Assembly: GCA_964472785.1 (NCBI GenBank)
Contig: CAYYMH010000018.1
Coordinates: 17,175-81,174, forward strand
DNA: 64,000 bases
Reading direction: 5' to 3'
Source: CAYYMH01 sp964472785
Lineage (GTDB): Bacteria > Zhuqueibacterota > Zhuqueibacteria > Thermofontimicrobiales > Thermofontimicrobiaceae
The notes under the pieces are model-generated. The model made no database searches, was not told the origin of the DNA, and saw only the letters and a list, made by a program, of their open reading frames with translations. Each line of letters opens with the position of its first letter. Position 1 is the first letter of the stretch. Shown here in pieces: positions 17,972-26,151 of this stretch. A program made the position numbers and the translations under genes.

Positions 17972-20230
17972 ATGAAAGAGGAAAAAGTGCTAACAAAAAA
18001 AACAATTTTTATTGGAATAGTTGTGCTGCTATTTTGTGTGCCAGTGTATTCGCAGCTTGAAAAGGCACAGCCACTGGAGGATCATGTTTCGCTATCATAC
18101 AACGGGACGTTTCTTTATCAGCCGTGTGAAAAAAACAGCAGAGCCAATTCTCCCAATGGTGTTTACTGGTGCCGGTACGATATTGCTGCTGTCAGTGACG
18201 AAGTACGGCGGCTGGAAAATTTCACCCTGTTCGCTGGAAACGAGCGGCTGTTTTCGATGGAAAAAGTGCCGGGTTCGGATGTGTACATTTCTAACTCCGG
18301 AAACATCGCGTTTATGGATATGCGCTTTCATTTTAAAGGCGAGTTAATGATTCATTTTTATGATAAAACCGGACAGGCGCTATTTTCGGAGCAGTTTACT
18401 GATGCGTCGCTGTTTGGTTTTTCCCAACAGGGAAATCATTTTGGTGTGGGCACCGCAGAATCGCTGACGATCATCGGTTTGGCGGATCACAGTTTCAAAA
18501 ATATTCCGCGCTGTGACCAGTTTGACATGGCGGAGAACGGTAAACTGCTTGCCACGGCTTTCCAAGATGCGGTTAGGGTTTATCGGGAAGGAGCAGTAAT
18601 TGAGAGATTCAACACCGGTTTCAATTATCCCAGAAAAATAAAACTTTCACCAGATGCTCGATATGTCGCGGTGATTGACAAACGAAATCTGCTGGTTTAC
18701 TCAATTGAAAAAGGTGAGTTGCTTTTTTCCGATCAATTGTCAGGTCAGCAATCGTTCCGGGATGTGCTGCTGTCTAAAAATCAGATTTTCGCCGGGATTC
18801 ATTATCGGACACGCTGTGAATCTAAAGGGATTTTAAAGACGTACGATTTGAACGGTAAAGTGCTTCAAGAGAGCGAACAGGCGGTTCGGCAATTAAAGGA
18901 AACGGTTAAACCGAAGAAACTGAAAAAGACAAACTCAGATGAAAACTCGATTCCCTGGCCCTTTGCTCCCTTCGACAGTATGCGTACCGTATGGAATTAT
19001 TATGAGCAGCACATGGGCGGTTATGGTACGGATTTTTCCTATTTGCATCAGGGACTGGATTTGATCGTGCCAATTGCTGAACCGGTGTATGCGGTGGAAG
19101 CTGGTTACGTGAAATGTGTGCTGACCCTTGGCGGTGCGGTTTACTGGCGAACTGCCATCAGTAAAGAACAAGTGGATTCCAAATCAAAGGGCTGGCTGTA
19201 CGCCCATTTGATCGAAAGCTCGATTCAGGTGGGCGTGGGTGATTTTGTGGAGCAGCATCAGTATTTGGGGGACATTGTTCAGTGGCACGATGACTGGGGA
19301 CACATTCATTTTGTGGAAATTGAGGACAGCGGCCCGGTCTGGTATTACAATGATGGCGAGTGGGGCATTACTTTCAATCCGCTACTTGCTTTGACACCGG
19401 ACACCGACACGATGCCGCCGCTGATCGAGCCGGTGTTTCCGCATTCCAAATTCGGCTTTTGCTTTAACGAGTCCAGCTATTATTTGGAGCCGGATTGTTT
19501 GTTCGGTGACATTGACATCATTGTCAAAGTCAAAGATTTTATCGGCGATTCGCCCTGGGAACAGCCGGCTTTCGAGACGTTCTACTGGATCAAACGGATC
19601 GCGAATAACGAAACGATTGTTCCCAAAACGCTGGGGCAGCGTCTGAACCACGCTTTCGATTTTTATGCGGCAGGTCATTACGAACCTTACGCGACAACGA
19701 TTTACAAACGGGATAGCCTGCTGGTGCCAAGTAGCTGGATGTCCCAGCAGCGGCAGTTTTATCACATTTTGACCAACAACAATGGTGATGAATTTGTGGA
19801 GTTAGCGGAAAAGGATCTGGCTTTTTCCACCGTTGATTATCCGGATGGCGATTACCGGATTTATGTCGAGGCGAGAGATGAATACGGCAACGCAACGGTG
19901 GACAGCATGGATGTGAAGTTTTGTAACGGAAACACCGGAGTCGCATTTGAAAAATCCGGGTTGCCAGTCAAATCTTCGCTCGGGCAAAATCACCCTAATC
20001 CATTCAATCCGTCAACAAAAATTTGCTACACCATTGGAAGTCCGGGTTTTGTAAAGCTGACTGTTTACAATGTCTTAGGTGAGCAGGTGACTTCACTGGT
20101 CAGCGATTTTAAAAAGCAAGGGGCGCATTCGGTCGTATTTGAAGCCAATGATTTGTCGGATGGTATTTATTTTTGTCGGTTAAAAACTACTGATCAATCT
20201 ATTGTTCGGAAAATGATTTTGATGCGGTAG
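17972..20230 (+). CDS. Secreted M23-type metallopeptidase with type IX sorting domain
   Basis: A 752-residue exported protein. The signal peptide is near the N-terminus (TIFIGIVVLLFCVPVYSQ). A GTG at 17987, five bases after GAGG, is an equally good or better start than this ATG. Residues ~80-310 look like a beta-propeller or WD40-like repeat region (FGFSQQGNHFGVGT, IKLSPDARYVAVIDKRN). An M23/LytM-type domain follows at ~330-470 with H359-Q-G-L-D363, YAHL and H444-I-H446, the zinc ligands of peptidoglycan endopeptidases. Next is an Ig-like region, and the last ~85 residues are a type IX sorting domain (GQNHPNPFNPSTKI). It may cleave cell-wall or other Gly-rich peptides outside the cell; the target is inferred. 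Confidence 0.85.
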   Translation: MKEEKVLTKKTIFIGIVVLLFCVPVYSQLEKAQPLEDHVSLSYNGTFLYQPCEKNSRANSPNGVYWCRYDIAAVSDEVRRLENFTLFAGNERLFSMEKVPGSDVYISNSGNIAFMDMRFHFKGELMIHFYDKTGQALFSEQFTDASLFGFSQQGNHFGVGTAESLTIIGLADHSFKNIPRCDQFDMAENGKLLATAFQDAVRVYREGAVIERFNTGFNYPRKIKLSPDARYVAVIDKRNLLVYSIEKGELLFSDQLSGQQSFRDVLLSKNQIFAGIHYRTRCESKGILKTYDLNGKVLQESEQAVRQLKETVKPKKLKKTNSDENSIPWPFAPFDSMRTVWNYYEQHMGGYGTDFSYLHQGLDLIVPIAEPVYAVEAGYVKCVLTLGGAVYWRTAISKEQVDSKSKGWLYAHLIESSIQVGVGDFVEQHQYLGDIVQWHDDWGHIHFVEIEDSGPVWYYNDGEWGITFNPLLALTPDTDTMPPLIEPVFPHSKFGFCFNESSYYLEPDCLFGDIDIIVKVKDFIGDSPWEQPAFETFYWIKRIANNETIVPKTLGQRLNHAFDFYAAGHYEPYATTIYKRDSLLVPSSWMSQQRQFYHILTNNNGDEFVELAEKDLAFSTVDYPDGDYRIYVEARDEYGNATVDSMDVKFCNGNTGVAFEKSGLPVKSSLGQNHPNPFNPSTKICYTIGSPGFVKLTVYNVLGEQVTSLVSDFKKQGAHSVVFEANDLSDGIYFCRLKTTDQSIVRKMILMR

Positions 20231-20240
20231 TGTTTTTATA

Positions 20241-20257
20241 AAATCCTGACGGATTAA
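20241..20257 (+). repeat. 17-bp dispersed motif, copy 2
   Basis: AAATCCTGACGGATTAA, 10 bases after the M23 peptidase stop codon. The inner part (AATCC-TGAC-GGATT) can form a short hairpin. Confidence 0.75.
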
Positions 20258-20321
20258 ATCCGATTTACAGAAAAATTAGAAAGGGCAGTCACGTTCTAAT
20301 ACATTTTAAAAAGGAGAATTA

Positions 20322-21434
20322 ATGGAGATTACACCGGTTACTTCGGCATCTCTCTTTCAAAAATTCATCAACTTACCCTATGAACTTTATCGTTGCGACC
20401 GGCATTGGATACCGCCGCTCATAATGGATCAGAAAAACATTTTCAATCCCAAAAAGAACAACATGCTCCACCATTGTGATTATCAGTTATTTTTATTATT
20501 TGATCAGAATGAAGTCCTGGGACGGATTGCAGTTTACGTGAACCGTGCCGCGAACGAATACTGGCAAACGAAAGTCGGATTTTTCGGCCACTATGAGTGC
20601 GTGGATGATGCCTCATCCGCCCGGGCACTTTTACAAACTGCTGAGAACTGGCTCGTCCAACGGAACATGAATAAAATGAGCGGTCCCTGGAATCTTGTCT
20701 CTCAGGATATGGGGTTTATTTGTGAAGGTTTTGAGATTGCGCCCATTATTTTGTCCTCATACAATCCGGATTATTACAATCAACAGGTGCATGATTTTGG
20801 CATGCAAAAAGCCAAAGACCTGTTGGTGTACAATTGTGATCTGAGTCAGGACTACAAAATTCCAGAGCGGTTCTTGCGGTTGACCGATAAAATAGCGGAG
20901 CGGTATCAGGTGACAGTGCGACCCATCCGTTTAAAAAATATGCTCGAAGACGCCCGAATCATTGTGGATTTGACTAACAGATCGTTGCAGGATAACTGGG
21001 GTTATTATCCGGTGGATGTGAGAGAAGCCGAACAAATCGCTGCGGATTTGAAAATGATCGTCCATCCGGAAGTAGTGTTGATCGCTGAAATAATGGGTGA
21101 ACCCATCGGCTACATCATCACGCTGCCTGATGTCAATACGATCTTAAAAAACATGAACGGTCGGTTGCTTCCGTTTGGCATTTTTAAGTTGCTCAGGGGC
21201 ATAAAAAAAATAAACCGCTACCGAATCTGGGCGATGGGTTTACTCAAACCCTATCAAAAAAAGGGAATTTCCGTGCTCATGTTTCGTCGCCTCAACGAGA
21301 TTTTAGCTCCGAAAAAATCTTATGTGGAAGCGAACTGGGTTTTGGAAGATAATCATTTAATGAATAATTCGCTGAAACAGCTCAATTTTGAAATGGTAAA
21401 GCGGTACCGGATTTATGAAAAGAAGATTGGGTAA
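20322..21434 (+). CDS. YghO-like GNAT-fold protein
   Basis: A 370-residue cytoplasmic protein resembling the YghO family of N-acetyltransferase-fold proteins. Signatures are the N-terminal FINLPYELYRCDRHWIPPL, then FFGHYECVDD, MSGPWNLVSQDMGFICEGF and the acceptor-like segment WAMGLLKPYQKKGISVLMF at ~300-320, which corresponds to the acetyl-CoA-binding loop of GNAT proteins. Relatives are about 370-390 residues long and have no established substrate. AAGGAG lies five bases before the ATG. It is flanked on both sides by copies of the 17-bp motif and is not tightly linked to other genes. Confidence 0.8.
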   Translation: MEITPVTSASLFQKFINLPYELYRCDRHWIPPLIMDQKNIFNPKKNNMLHHCDYQLFLLFDQNEVLGRIAVYVNRAANEYWQTKVGFFGHYECVDDASSARALLQTAENWLVQRNMNKMSGPWNLVSQDMGFICEGFEIAPIILSSYNPDYYNQQVHDFGMQKAKDLLVYNCDLSQDYKIPERFLRLTDKIAERYQVTVRPIRLKNMLEDARIIVDLTNRSLQDNWGYYPVDVREAEQIAADLKMIVHPEVVLIAEIMGEPIGYIITLPDVNTILKNMNGRLLPFGIFKLLRGIKKINRYRIWAMGLLKPYQKKGISVLMFRRLNEILAPKKSYVEANWVLEDNHLMNNSLKQLNFEMVKRYRIYEKKIG

Positions 21435-21469
21435 ATAAAATTACAGCGCATTATCAAAGGGTAGTGGAG

Positions 21470-21486
21470 TTAATCCGTCAGGATTT
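21470..21486 (-). repeat. 17-bp dispersed motif, copy 3 (inverted)
   Basis: TTAATCCGTCAGGATTT is the exact reverse complement of copy 2 at 20241-20257. The two copies bracket the YghO-like gene as an inverted pair. Confidence 0.75.
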
Positions 21487-21590
21487 TATTTTTCTACTTA
21501 TGGCTAAAATGCTTACGCATTAATTCCGGTGATAATTATGGTCGATCACGGTACAAGGTCTTCGGCGAAAAATAATTCACTGAGTTTAAT

Positions 21591-22130
21591 TCAGCTCCCA
21601 CGTTCAATGCCCGCTTTCTCAATGATTTTGAGCAAGACAATCGCAATCACGCCGCCGATGATGGCTGTGATCAATTGAGGGGTGGACATGAGCACGGCGA
21701 CTTTGTCTGGAATGGGGATGTTTAAAATTACCGGCAGCAGAATTTTAACGGACAACAGTAAAAATAAAAATTTGAAAAACGCAGCACTGATGATCCCAAT
21801 GTACATTTTCAATTTTTGCCAAAATAAGCGCTGAAAATTGAATCTCCGAACGATGATGTTAAACACCAGCACTAAAGTAGCATTACCCAAAGCAATGAAG
21901 AGTACCATCGGCGCCAAAACAGGAGGGAGTTGTCCGCGCACTAATGCGACGGTTGGCGTCAGACATCCCAAAAGGACGCCGGCAATATTTCCCATCAAGC
22001 TCGCGGTGATAAAAAGCATGGTATTGATCAACGGCCCGGTGATTGGCTGCGGAAATCCAGCCAACTGAATGACCATTGTCAGGGACAAAATAATGGCTAA
22101 CCGTGCGATGAAATGTGTTCGTTTTTGCAT
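21591..22130 (-). CDS. ECF transporter S component-like membrane protein
   Basis: A 179-residue protein with about six membrane helices. The pattern (ARLAIILSLTMVIQLAGFPQPITGPLINTMLFITASLMGN, GQLPPVLAPMVLFIALGNATLVLVF) is that of the substrate-binding S subunits of energy-coupling-factor vitamin and metal transporters. The shared A, A' and T subunits are not in the window. It lies 78 bases downstream of the TonB receptor on the same strand, which suggests successive outer- and inner-membrane steps for one nutrient. The substrate cannot be read from the sequence. The Shine-Dalgarno sequence is weak (GGGA). Confidence 0.72.
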   Translation of the reverse strand: MQKRTHFIARLAIILSLTMVIQLAGFPQPITGPLINTMLFITASLMGNIAGVLLGCLTPTVALVRGQLPPVLAPMVLFIALGNATLVLVFNIIVRRFNFQRLFWQKLKMYIGIISAAFFKFLFLLLSVKILLPVILNIPIPDKVAVLMSTPQLITAIIGGVIAIVLLKIIEKAGIERGS

Positions 22131-22154
22131 GTGCTATTTCCCGATTGAAGGATG

Positions 22155-22194
22155 GGGCTGTATCAAAAGTCCAAATGCATTTCTGATACAGCCC
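22155..22194 (-). other. Hairpin between the TonB receptor and S-component genes
   Basis: A perfect 11-bp stem (GGGCTGTATCA with TGATACAGCCC) encloses an 18-nt loop in the 78-base spacer. There is no T run on either strand, so it may be an RNA-processing or stability element, or a partial attenuator, rather than a terminator. Confidence 0.55.
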
Positions 22195-22208
22195 TGTTGT
22201 GTATCGTT

Positions 22209-24284
22209 CTAAAATTGAGTTCGAATGCCGATGCTGATGTTTCGTCCCGGCGCATCCCACCAATTGACTGCTGACAGATGGTCGCGATAACTTCTGTCAA
22301 AAATGTTGTGCACGTTAAATATAAAATATAGCGGCATACGGATTCGGAAAATCTGTTGCAGATTTAACCCCGAACTAAAATTGAACAATGTATAGCCACC
22401 GGTCTTCTTTTCATTCTCTGTTACCCGGGACTGATCGTTCACAATCTGGCTCGACATTTCCGCCCAGTAATTACCGGTTTTTGCTTCATAGCGTAATCCG
22501 ATCCGGCTTTTGAGCGGCGGGATCTGGGGTAGTGGTTCATCCGCATTTTTATCCTGACCGTGAACATAGGCGCTGTTTGCAAACAGATCGATGTGTTTTG
22601 TCAGTCTAAAATTGAATTGAATTTCAGCACCGTATAATTCAGCATCGCCAACATTATCGTAACGAAACGTATCCGCATTTGCTGAAGTCGGTTTCATCAC
22701 AATGTAGTTATCGACGGTGTTGCGGAAAATATTGAACTCGCTTGTCAATCTTCTGGTCTGCCATTTTAATCCGCTATCCAAATTCAAACTGATTTCCGAA
22801 TCCAAATTTGGATTTCCGTACAGATACCCGACCTGAGCCGTGCCTTTGAAAAATCGTTCCTGCAACGTTGGTGCTTTGAAAGCTCTGCCGATGTTTGCTG
22901 TGAAATGAAAGTTGTTCGATAATTTATGGAGTAAACCAAAGTTACCGCTAAAGTCACTGTCTTGCTTTTCCATTTTTTGTTCCGCCAGCGTATTTGCGGT
23001 GGCATCCGCCTGACTGATGATGTGATCAAAACGCGCGCCAAAAGTGAAACTCCATGACTGAGCAGGAGCAAACTCGTTTTGCAGAAATACACCGGCGCCT
23101 TTTCGATTTGACGTTGGTGTTGGCGGTGTAAGATCGGCTGGTGGATCGATAATATCGCCGTTGGGCAATACGATTTCCGGATCGGCGGTTCGTTCCGTAT
23201 CATCGAAATTAACAAACACATCGGCACCAATAATGAGCAGATTTTTGTCAAATAACCGAAAGCTGTTTTGCAGTGAACCGCCGTATGAGTCGACAAAACG
23301 GTGAGCATTCAAACTTTGATTCACGAGCTTCTGACCCTTGGGAATATGGTACAAATAGGCGTCGAAATTGCGTTCACCTTTTTGAAAATAAATATCCAGC
23401 TTTGAATTGAACCAGGTTTTTCCCGGATTAGCATATTCATAACTGAAGGTGTAAAAGTCCCGGTAATATTTCAAAAATTTGGCGCGCTCCGCATACAGAT
23501 TAATGGGAACGCCCACATCTTCAAATCGGTTCAGTTGGGCCGATAAATAGAATTGATGATGCTTTTGCGGCTGAAAACCCAGTTTTCCGTCGAATGTGTA
23601 GCCGCTGAAACCGGTGTTTTTAAGCTCCCCTGCGGGCGTGTTTACGTTGTCTGCCTGACGATGATTCACACCGATCAGAAATGACCAGTTGTTCAAACCG
23701 CCTGTAACGGAAAGGTGTTCCGCATGTTGCTGATTGACGGAGTTGTACTGAATGCCTGCATTTCCTCGCACAGCAAAGCCGGCGTTAAACAGGCTCGGTT
23801 TGCGCGTGATATAATTGACAACGCCTGCCACTGCTTCTGATCCGTACAGAATCGATGCGGGTCCGCGGATAATTTCCACGCGTTCGATTTGAGATACATC
23901 GATGAGTGGCGCATGGTTTCCGTAACTCCGCAGCGCGTTGACGGGCAGTCCATCGACCAGAGTGAGTACATGCGGCCCAATTAGCCCTCGAATGGCAACT
24001 TTCTGACTCCATGGTCCGACATTGGTGTAGGTGACGCCAACTTCTCTTTCCATTAAGTCACCGACGGTTGCAGCACCAGTTCGCCACACGACTCGGCCAC
24101 GAATAATATTTACCGGAACGTGAGTTTCAAAAACATTCTTCTCGTACCGATTGGCAGTTACAACCACGCCGGGGAGCTCGTATTCGATGCTATCCGGTAT
24201 TGATTCATTATTTTCTGCTATTGCATTAAGCGAAAGAAAGCAAACTAAAATTACGCTGACCAAAAAAATTTTAACATTTTTCAT
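22209..24284 (-). CDS. TonB-dependent outer-membrane receptor
   Basis: About 691 residues. I prefer the second of two adjacent ATG codons (24284), five bases after GAGGAG. A signal peptide (MKNVKIFLVSVILVCFLSLNAIA) is followed by a probable TonB box and the plug domain at ~35-150: VVVTANRYEKNVFET, WSQKVAIRGLIGPHVLTLVDGLPVN and IERVEIIRGPASILYGSEAVAGVVNYITRK. The remaining ~540 residues form the 22-stranded barrel (HFTANIGRAFKAPTLQERFF) and end in IGIRTQF with the terminal Phe. It imports a scarce nutrient such as a vitamin, siderophore or metal complex using TonB energy; the closest-looking class is BtuB/CirA. A TM1266-like regulator precedes it and an S component follows. Confidence 0.92.
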   Translation of the reverse strand: MKNVKIFLVSVILVCFLSLNAIAENNESIPDSIEYELPGVVVTANRYEKNVFETHVPVNIIRGRVVWRTGAATVGDLMEREVGVTYTNVGPWSQKVAIRGLIGPHVLTLVDGLPVNALRSYGNHAPLIDVSQIERVEIIRGPASILYGSEAVAGVVNYITRKPSLFNAGFAVRGNAGIQYNSVNQQHAEHLSVTGGLNNWSFLIGVNHRQADNVNTPAGELKNTGFSGYTFDGKLGFQPQKHHQFYLSAQLNRFEDVGVPINLYAERAKFLKYYRDFYTFSYEYANPGKTWFNSKLDIYFQKGERNFDAYLYHIPKGQKLVNQSLNAHRFVDSYGGSLQNSFRLFDKNLLIIGADVFVNFDDTERTADPEIVLPNGDIIDPPADLTPPTPTSNRKGAGVFLQNEFAPAQSWSFTFGARFDHIISQADATANTLAEQKMEKQDSDFSGNFGLLHKLSNNFHFTANIGRAFKAPTLQERFFKGTAQVGYLYGNPNLDSEISLNLDSGLKWQTRRLTSEFNIFRNTVDNYIVMKPTSANADTFRYDNVGDAELYGAEIQFNFRLTKHIDLFANSAYVHGQDKNADEPLPQIPPLKSRIGLRYEAKTGNYWAEMSSQIVNDQSRVTENEKKTGGYTLFNFSSGLNLQQIFRIRMPLYFIFNVHNIFDRSYRDHLSAVNWWDAPGRNISIGIRTQF

Positions 24285-24449
24285 CATAACTCCTCATTCA
24301 ATTAATCCATACGTTTCGATTCTCTTTTCATTGCCTGATTGAATTTCATTCAGTTAATTATTTTTTATCAGGCTCTCTTTATTAAAGGAGCATTATTCGA
24401 CTTACAATGCGTATTTATCTTCAGGAAAATAAAAAATGATCTTCAAAAA

Positions 24450-24734
24450 TCAGGTCGCCTTATCCGGATCCATTAATTTGGCAAAGCCAGTTTTGATCGT
24501 CACGTCCGGCAATTGTCCCACTTGTCCGGTCATGGCGCCAATTTTATCGGTGCTGCCATCAACAATTAATGAAATTATCGACAGATTACGGTCCCGATAG
24601 GGGAGACCCATGCGCCCGATAATAATGGAAGAAAATTTGTGAAGGATGTCATTTAATTTTTGGTGGGCAGTGTCGCGATCATAGACGATGATCCCGACAA
24701 CTCCGATTCGGCGTTCTGTGGTGTTTTTGTTCAT
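24450..24734 (-). CDS. TM1266-like iron-only hydrogenase system regulator
   Basis: A 94-residue protein. The start is placed at ATG 24734 because AGGAGGT lies seven bases upstream; a longer frame to 24881 adds only unrelated sequence. The body (RRIGVVGIIVYDRDTAH, IIIGRMGLPYRDRNLSIISLIVDGSTDKIGAMTGQVGQLPDVTIKTGF) matches the TM1266 family, small NikR/ACT-like proteins usually found with [FeFe]-hydrogenase and its HydEFG maturases. No hydrogenase gene is in this window. It lies 165 bases before the TonB receptor on the same strand and might be a ligand-sensing regulator of that uptake set. Confidence 0.85.
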   Translation of the reverse strand: MNKNTTERRIGVVGIIVYDRDTAHQKLNDILHKFSSIIIGRMGLPYRDRNLSIISLIVDGSTDKIGAMTGQVGQLPDVTIKTGFAKLMDPDKAT

Positions 24735-24906
24735 TTTTTTTACCTCCTGAATGTCAGGGCAATGCCCCTTCATGTGAGAGATGCTGTTAATTTCAATTAA
24801 TGCTAATATAATGAAATTTACCATAAAAGTAAAGTAGAAATGTAAAAAATTGGATAACAAATTGATGGAATCCAATTTCAATTTGTGTCTTCATGTCAGC
24901 TTTTTT

Positions 24907-24938
24907 CTTTGCGTCTTATGCGGCTTTGCGTGGAGATT
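24907..24938. repeat. Dispersed intergenic repeat fragment (CTTTGCG type)
   Basis: CTTTGCGTCTTATGCGG followed by CTTTGCGTGGAGAT resembles the T- and G-rich repeat family seen near 37903, 38019, 41027 and 44003-44380. It lies between the TM1266-like gene and tRNA-Thr. Confidence 0.45.
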
Positions 24939-24979
24939 ATTCCGTGGACATGCAGAAGGTTCTACGAATAAAAAAAAAG

Positions 24980-25052
24980 AGCCACCGAGCGGAGTCGAAC
25001 CGCTGACCTACTAATTACGAATCAGTTGCTCTACCAGCTGAGCTACGGTGGC
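24980..25052 (-). tRNA. tRNA-Thr (anticodon CGU)
   Basis: A 73-nt complete cloverleaf on the minus strand. The acceptor stem is GCCACCG with CGGUGGC and discriminator U. The D stem is GCUC/GAGC, the anticodon stem is ACUGA/UUAGU with loop UUCGUAA, and the T arm is AGCGG-UUCGACU-CCGCU. The anticodon CGU reads ACG codons. CCA is not encoded. Confidence 0.97.
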
Positions 25053-25157
25053 TAATTCAAATTACAATTTTTCAAAGGGTCAAATATAATAAATTTAATA
25101 GTTGAAATCAAGAAAAAGTTATCATTTTTAAATTCAGTTTAAATTTAGTTTTCTCTT

Positions 25158-26096
25158 TCATTGACTGAATCTTGCTACCAGGAAACTGACAATCATCATC
25201 GCTGCTAATTTATTGGTTCGGTTGTCGATGTCATAATTTGGGTTCACTTCAGAAATTTCAAAAATTTTCGTGCGTTGATCCGTTCCGGCAATTTCAGCAA
25301 TGTCACAGCTTTCATCGGCTGTCAATCCGATGGGATAGGAAGCGCTCACTCCCGGCGCATCGGAGCTACGTACCGCATCCATATCAAATCCCCAGAAAAT
25401 CGATTCCGAATGATGCTTTTGCAAAATCTGTTGAAAAATTTTTCGGATGCCCTGTTGCCTCAATTCTTCCAGAGAAAAAATGTTGACACCCAACTCATTC
25501 AAATATTGAGTGTAATTTGTCGAATTCGTTAATGATTTGATCGCCATTTCATAAAATGACTGTGGAGCCACGATTTTTTCCTCTAAAAGTTGCCGGTAAG
25601 GTGTTCCGCTGTTGCTGGGCTGATCCGCCCGTACATCGTAGTGGCTGTCGATGTTGAAAGCCAAAATGTCACCGGAAGTCCGTGACAGTCCGAGGCAATC
25701 GGCATAGGAAATATCGTTACCGCCGCCTAAAATGATCAACTGTTTGCCATGCTTCAATACCTGAGCGACGACATCGGATAACAGGGTGTGCGTGTCTTCC
25801 AATTTCTCTTTAATTTTCACATCCCCAAGATCGAAAAGATTCGCAGCCATCAGATTTGCTTGAACTGAAAATTTGTAAAATTGCTGTCGAATCGCTGCGG
25901 GTGCTTTTGCCGCACCGATACGCCCTTTATTTCGCCTGACGCCTTCATCCTGCGGACAACCCAAAATGACGACTTGAGCATCATCGTATTCAGCCGGATC
26001 ACGTTGGACATGCTCTCCCATTTTTAAATCGTTGGGATCATTTCGGCTGTAAAATAATTTTTCGTCAGGCCGAGTTGTGGAATGGAAAATATTCAT
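25158..26096 (-). CDS. Arginase/formimidoylglutamase-family hydrolase
   Basis: A 312-residue ureohydrolase-fold enzyme. The manganese-site motifs are largely present: D150-S-H152-Y-D154 in AFNIDSHYDVR, and D238-M-D240 in WGFDMDAVRSSDAPG. The first ligand position, His in the usual GGxH motif, reads GGGN127D here, a substitution that may change metal loading. The overall form, with PQDEGVRRNKGRIGAAKAPAAIR near the N-terminus, is closest to formimidoylglutamase (HutG) of histidine degradation. No other hut gene is nearby, so the substrate is uncertain. It is the last gene of a minus-strand run after pyk, with AAGGA before the ATG. Confidence 0.82.
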   Translation of the reverse strand: MNIFHSTTRPDEKLFYSRNDPNDLKMGEHVQRDPAEYDDAQVVILGCPQDEGVRRNKGRIGAAKAPAAIRQQFYKFSVQANLMAANLFDLGDVKIKEKLEDTHTLLSDVVAQVLKHGKQLIILGGGNDISYADCLGLSRTSGDILAFNIDSHYDVRADQPSNSGTPYRQLLEEKIVAPQSFYEMAIKSLTNSTNYTQYLNELGVNIFSLEELRQQGIRKIFQQILQKHHSESIFWGFDMDAVRSSDAPGVSASYPIGLTADESCDIAEIAGTDQRTKIFEISEVNPNYDIDNRTNKLAAMMIVSFLVARFSQ

Positions 26097-26151
26097 TTGT
26101 ATCCTTCAACTAATTCTGGTTCAATTCTATAATTGTTCACATTCTAAAAAA

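Noticed and set aside
24735..24881. N-terminal extension of the TM1266-like gene to 24881
   Set aside because: AGGAGGT lies right before the internal ATG at 24734, and the extension has no similarity to the family.
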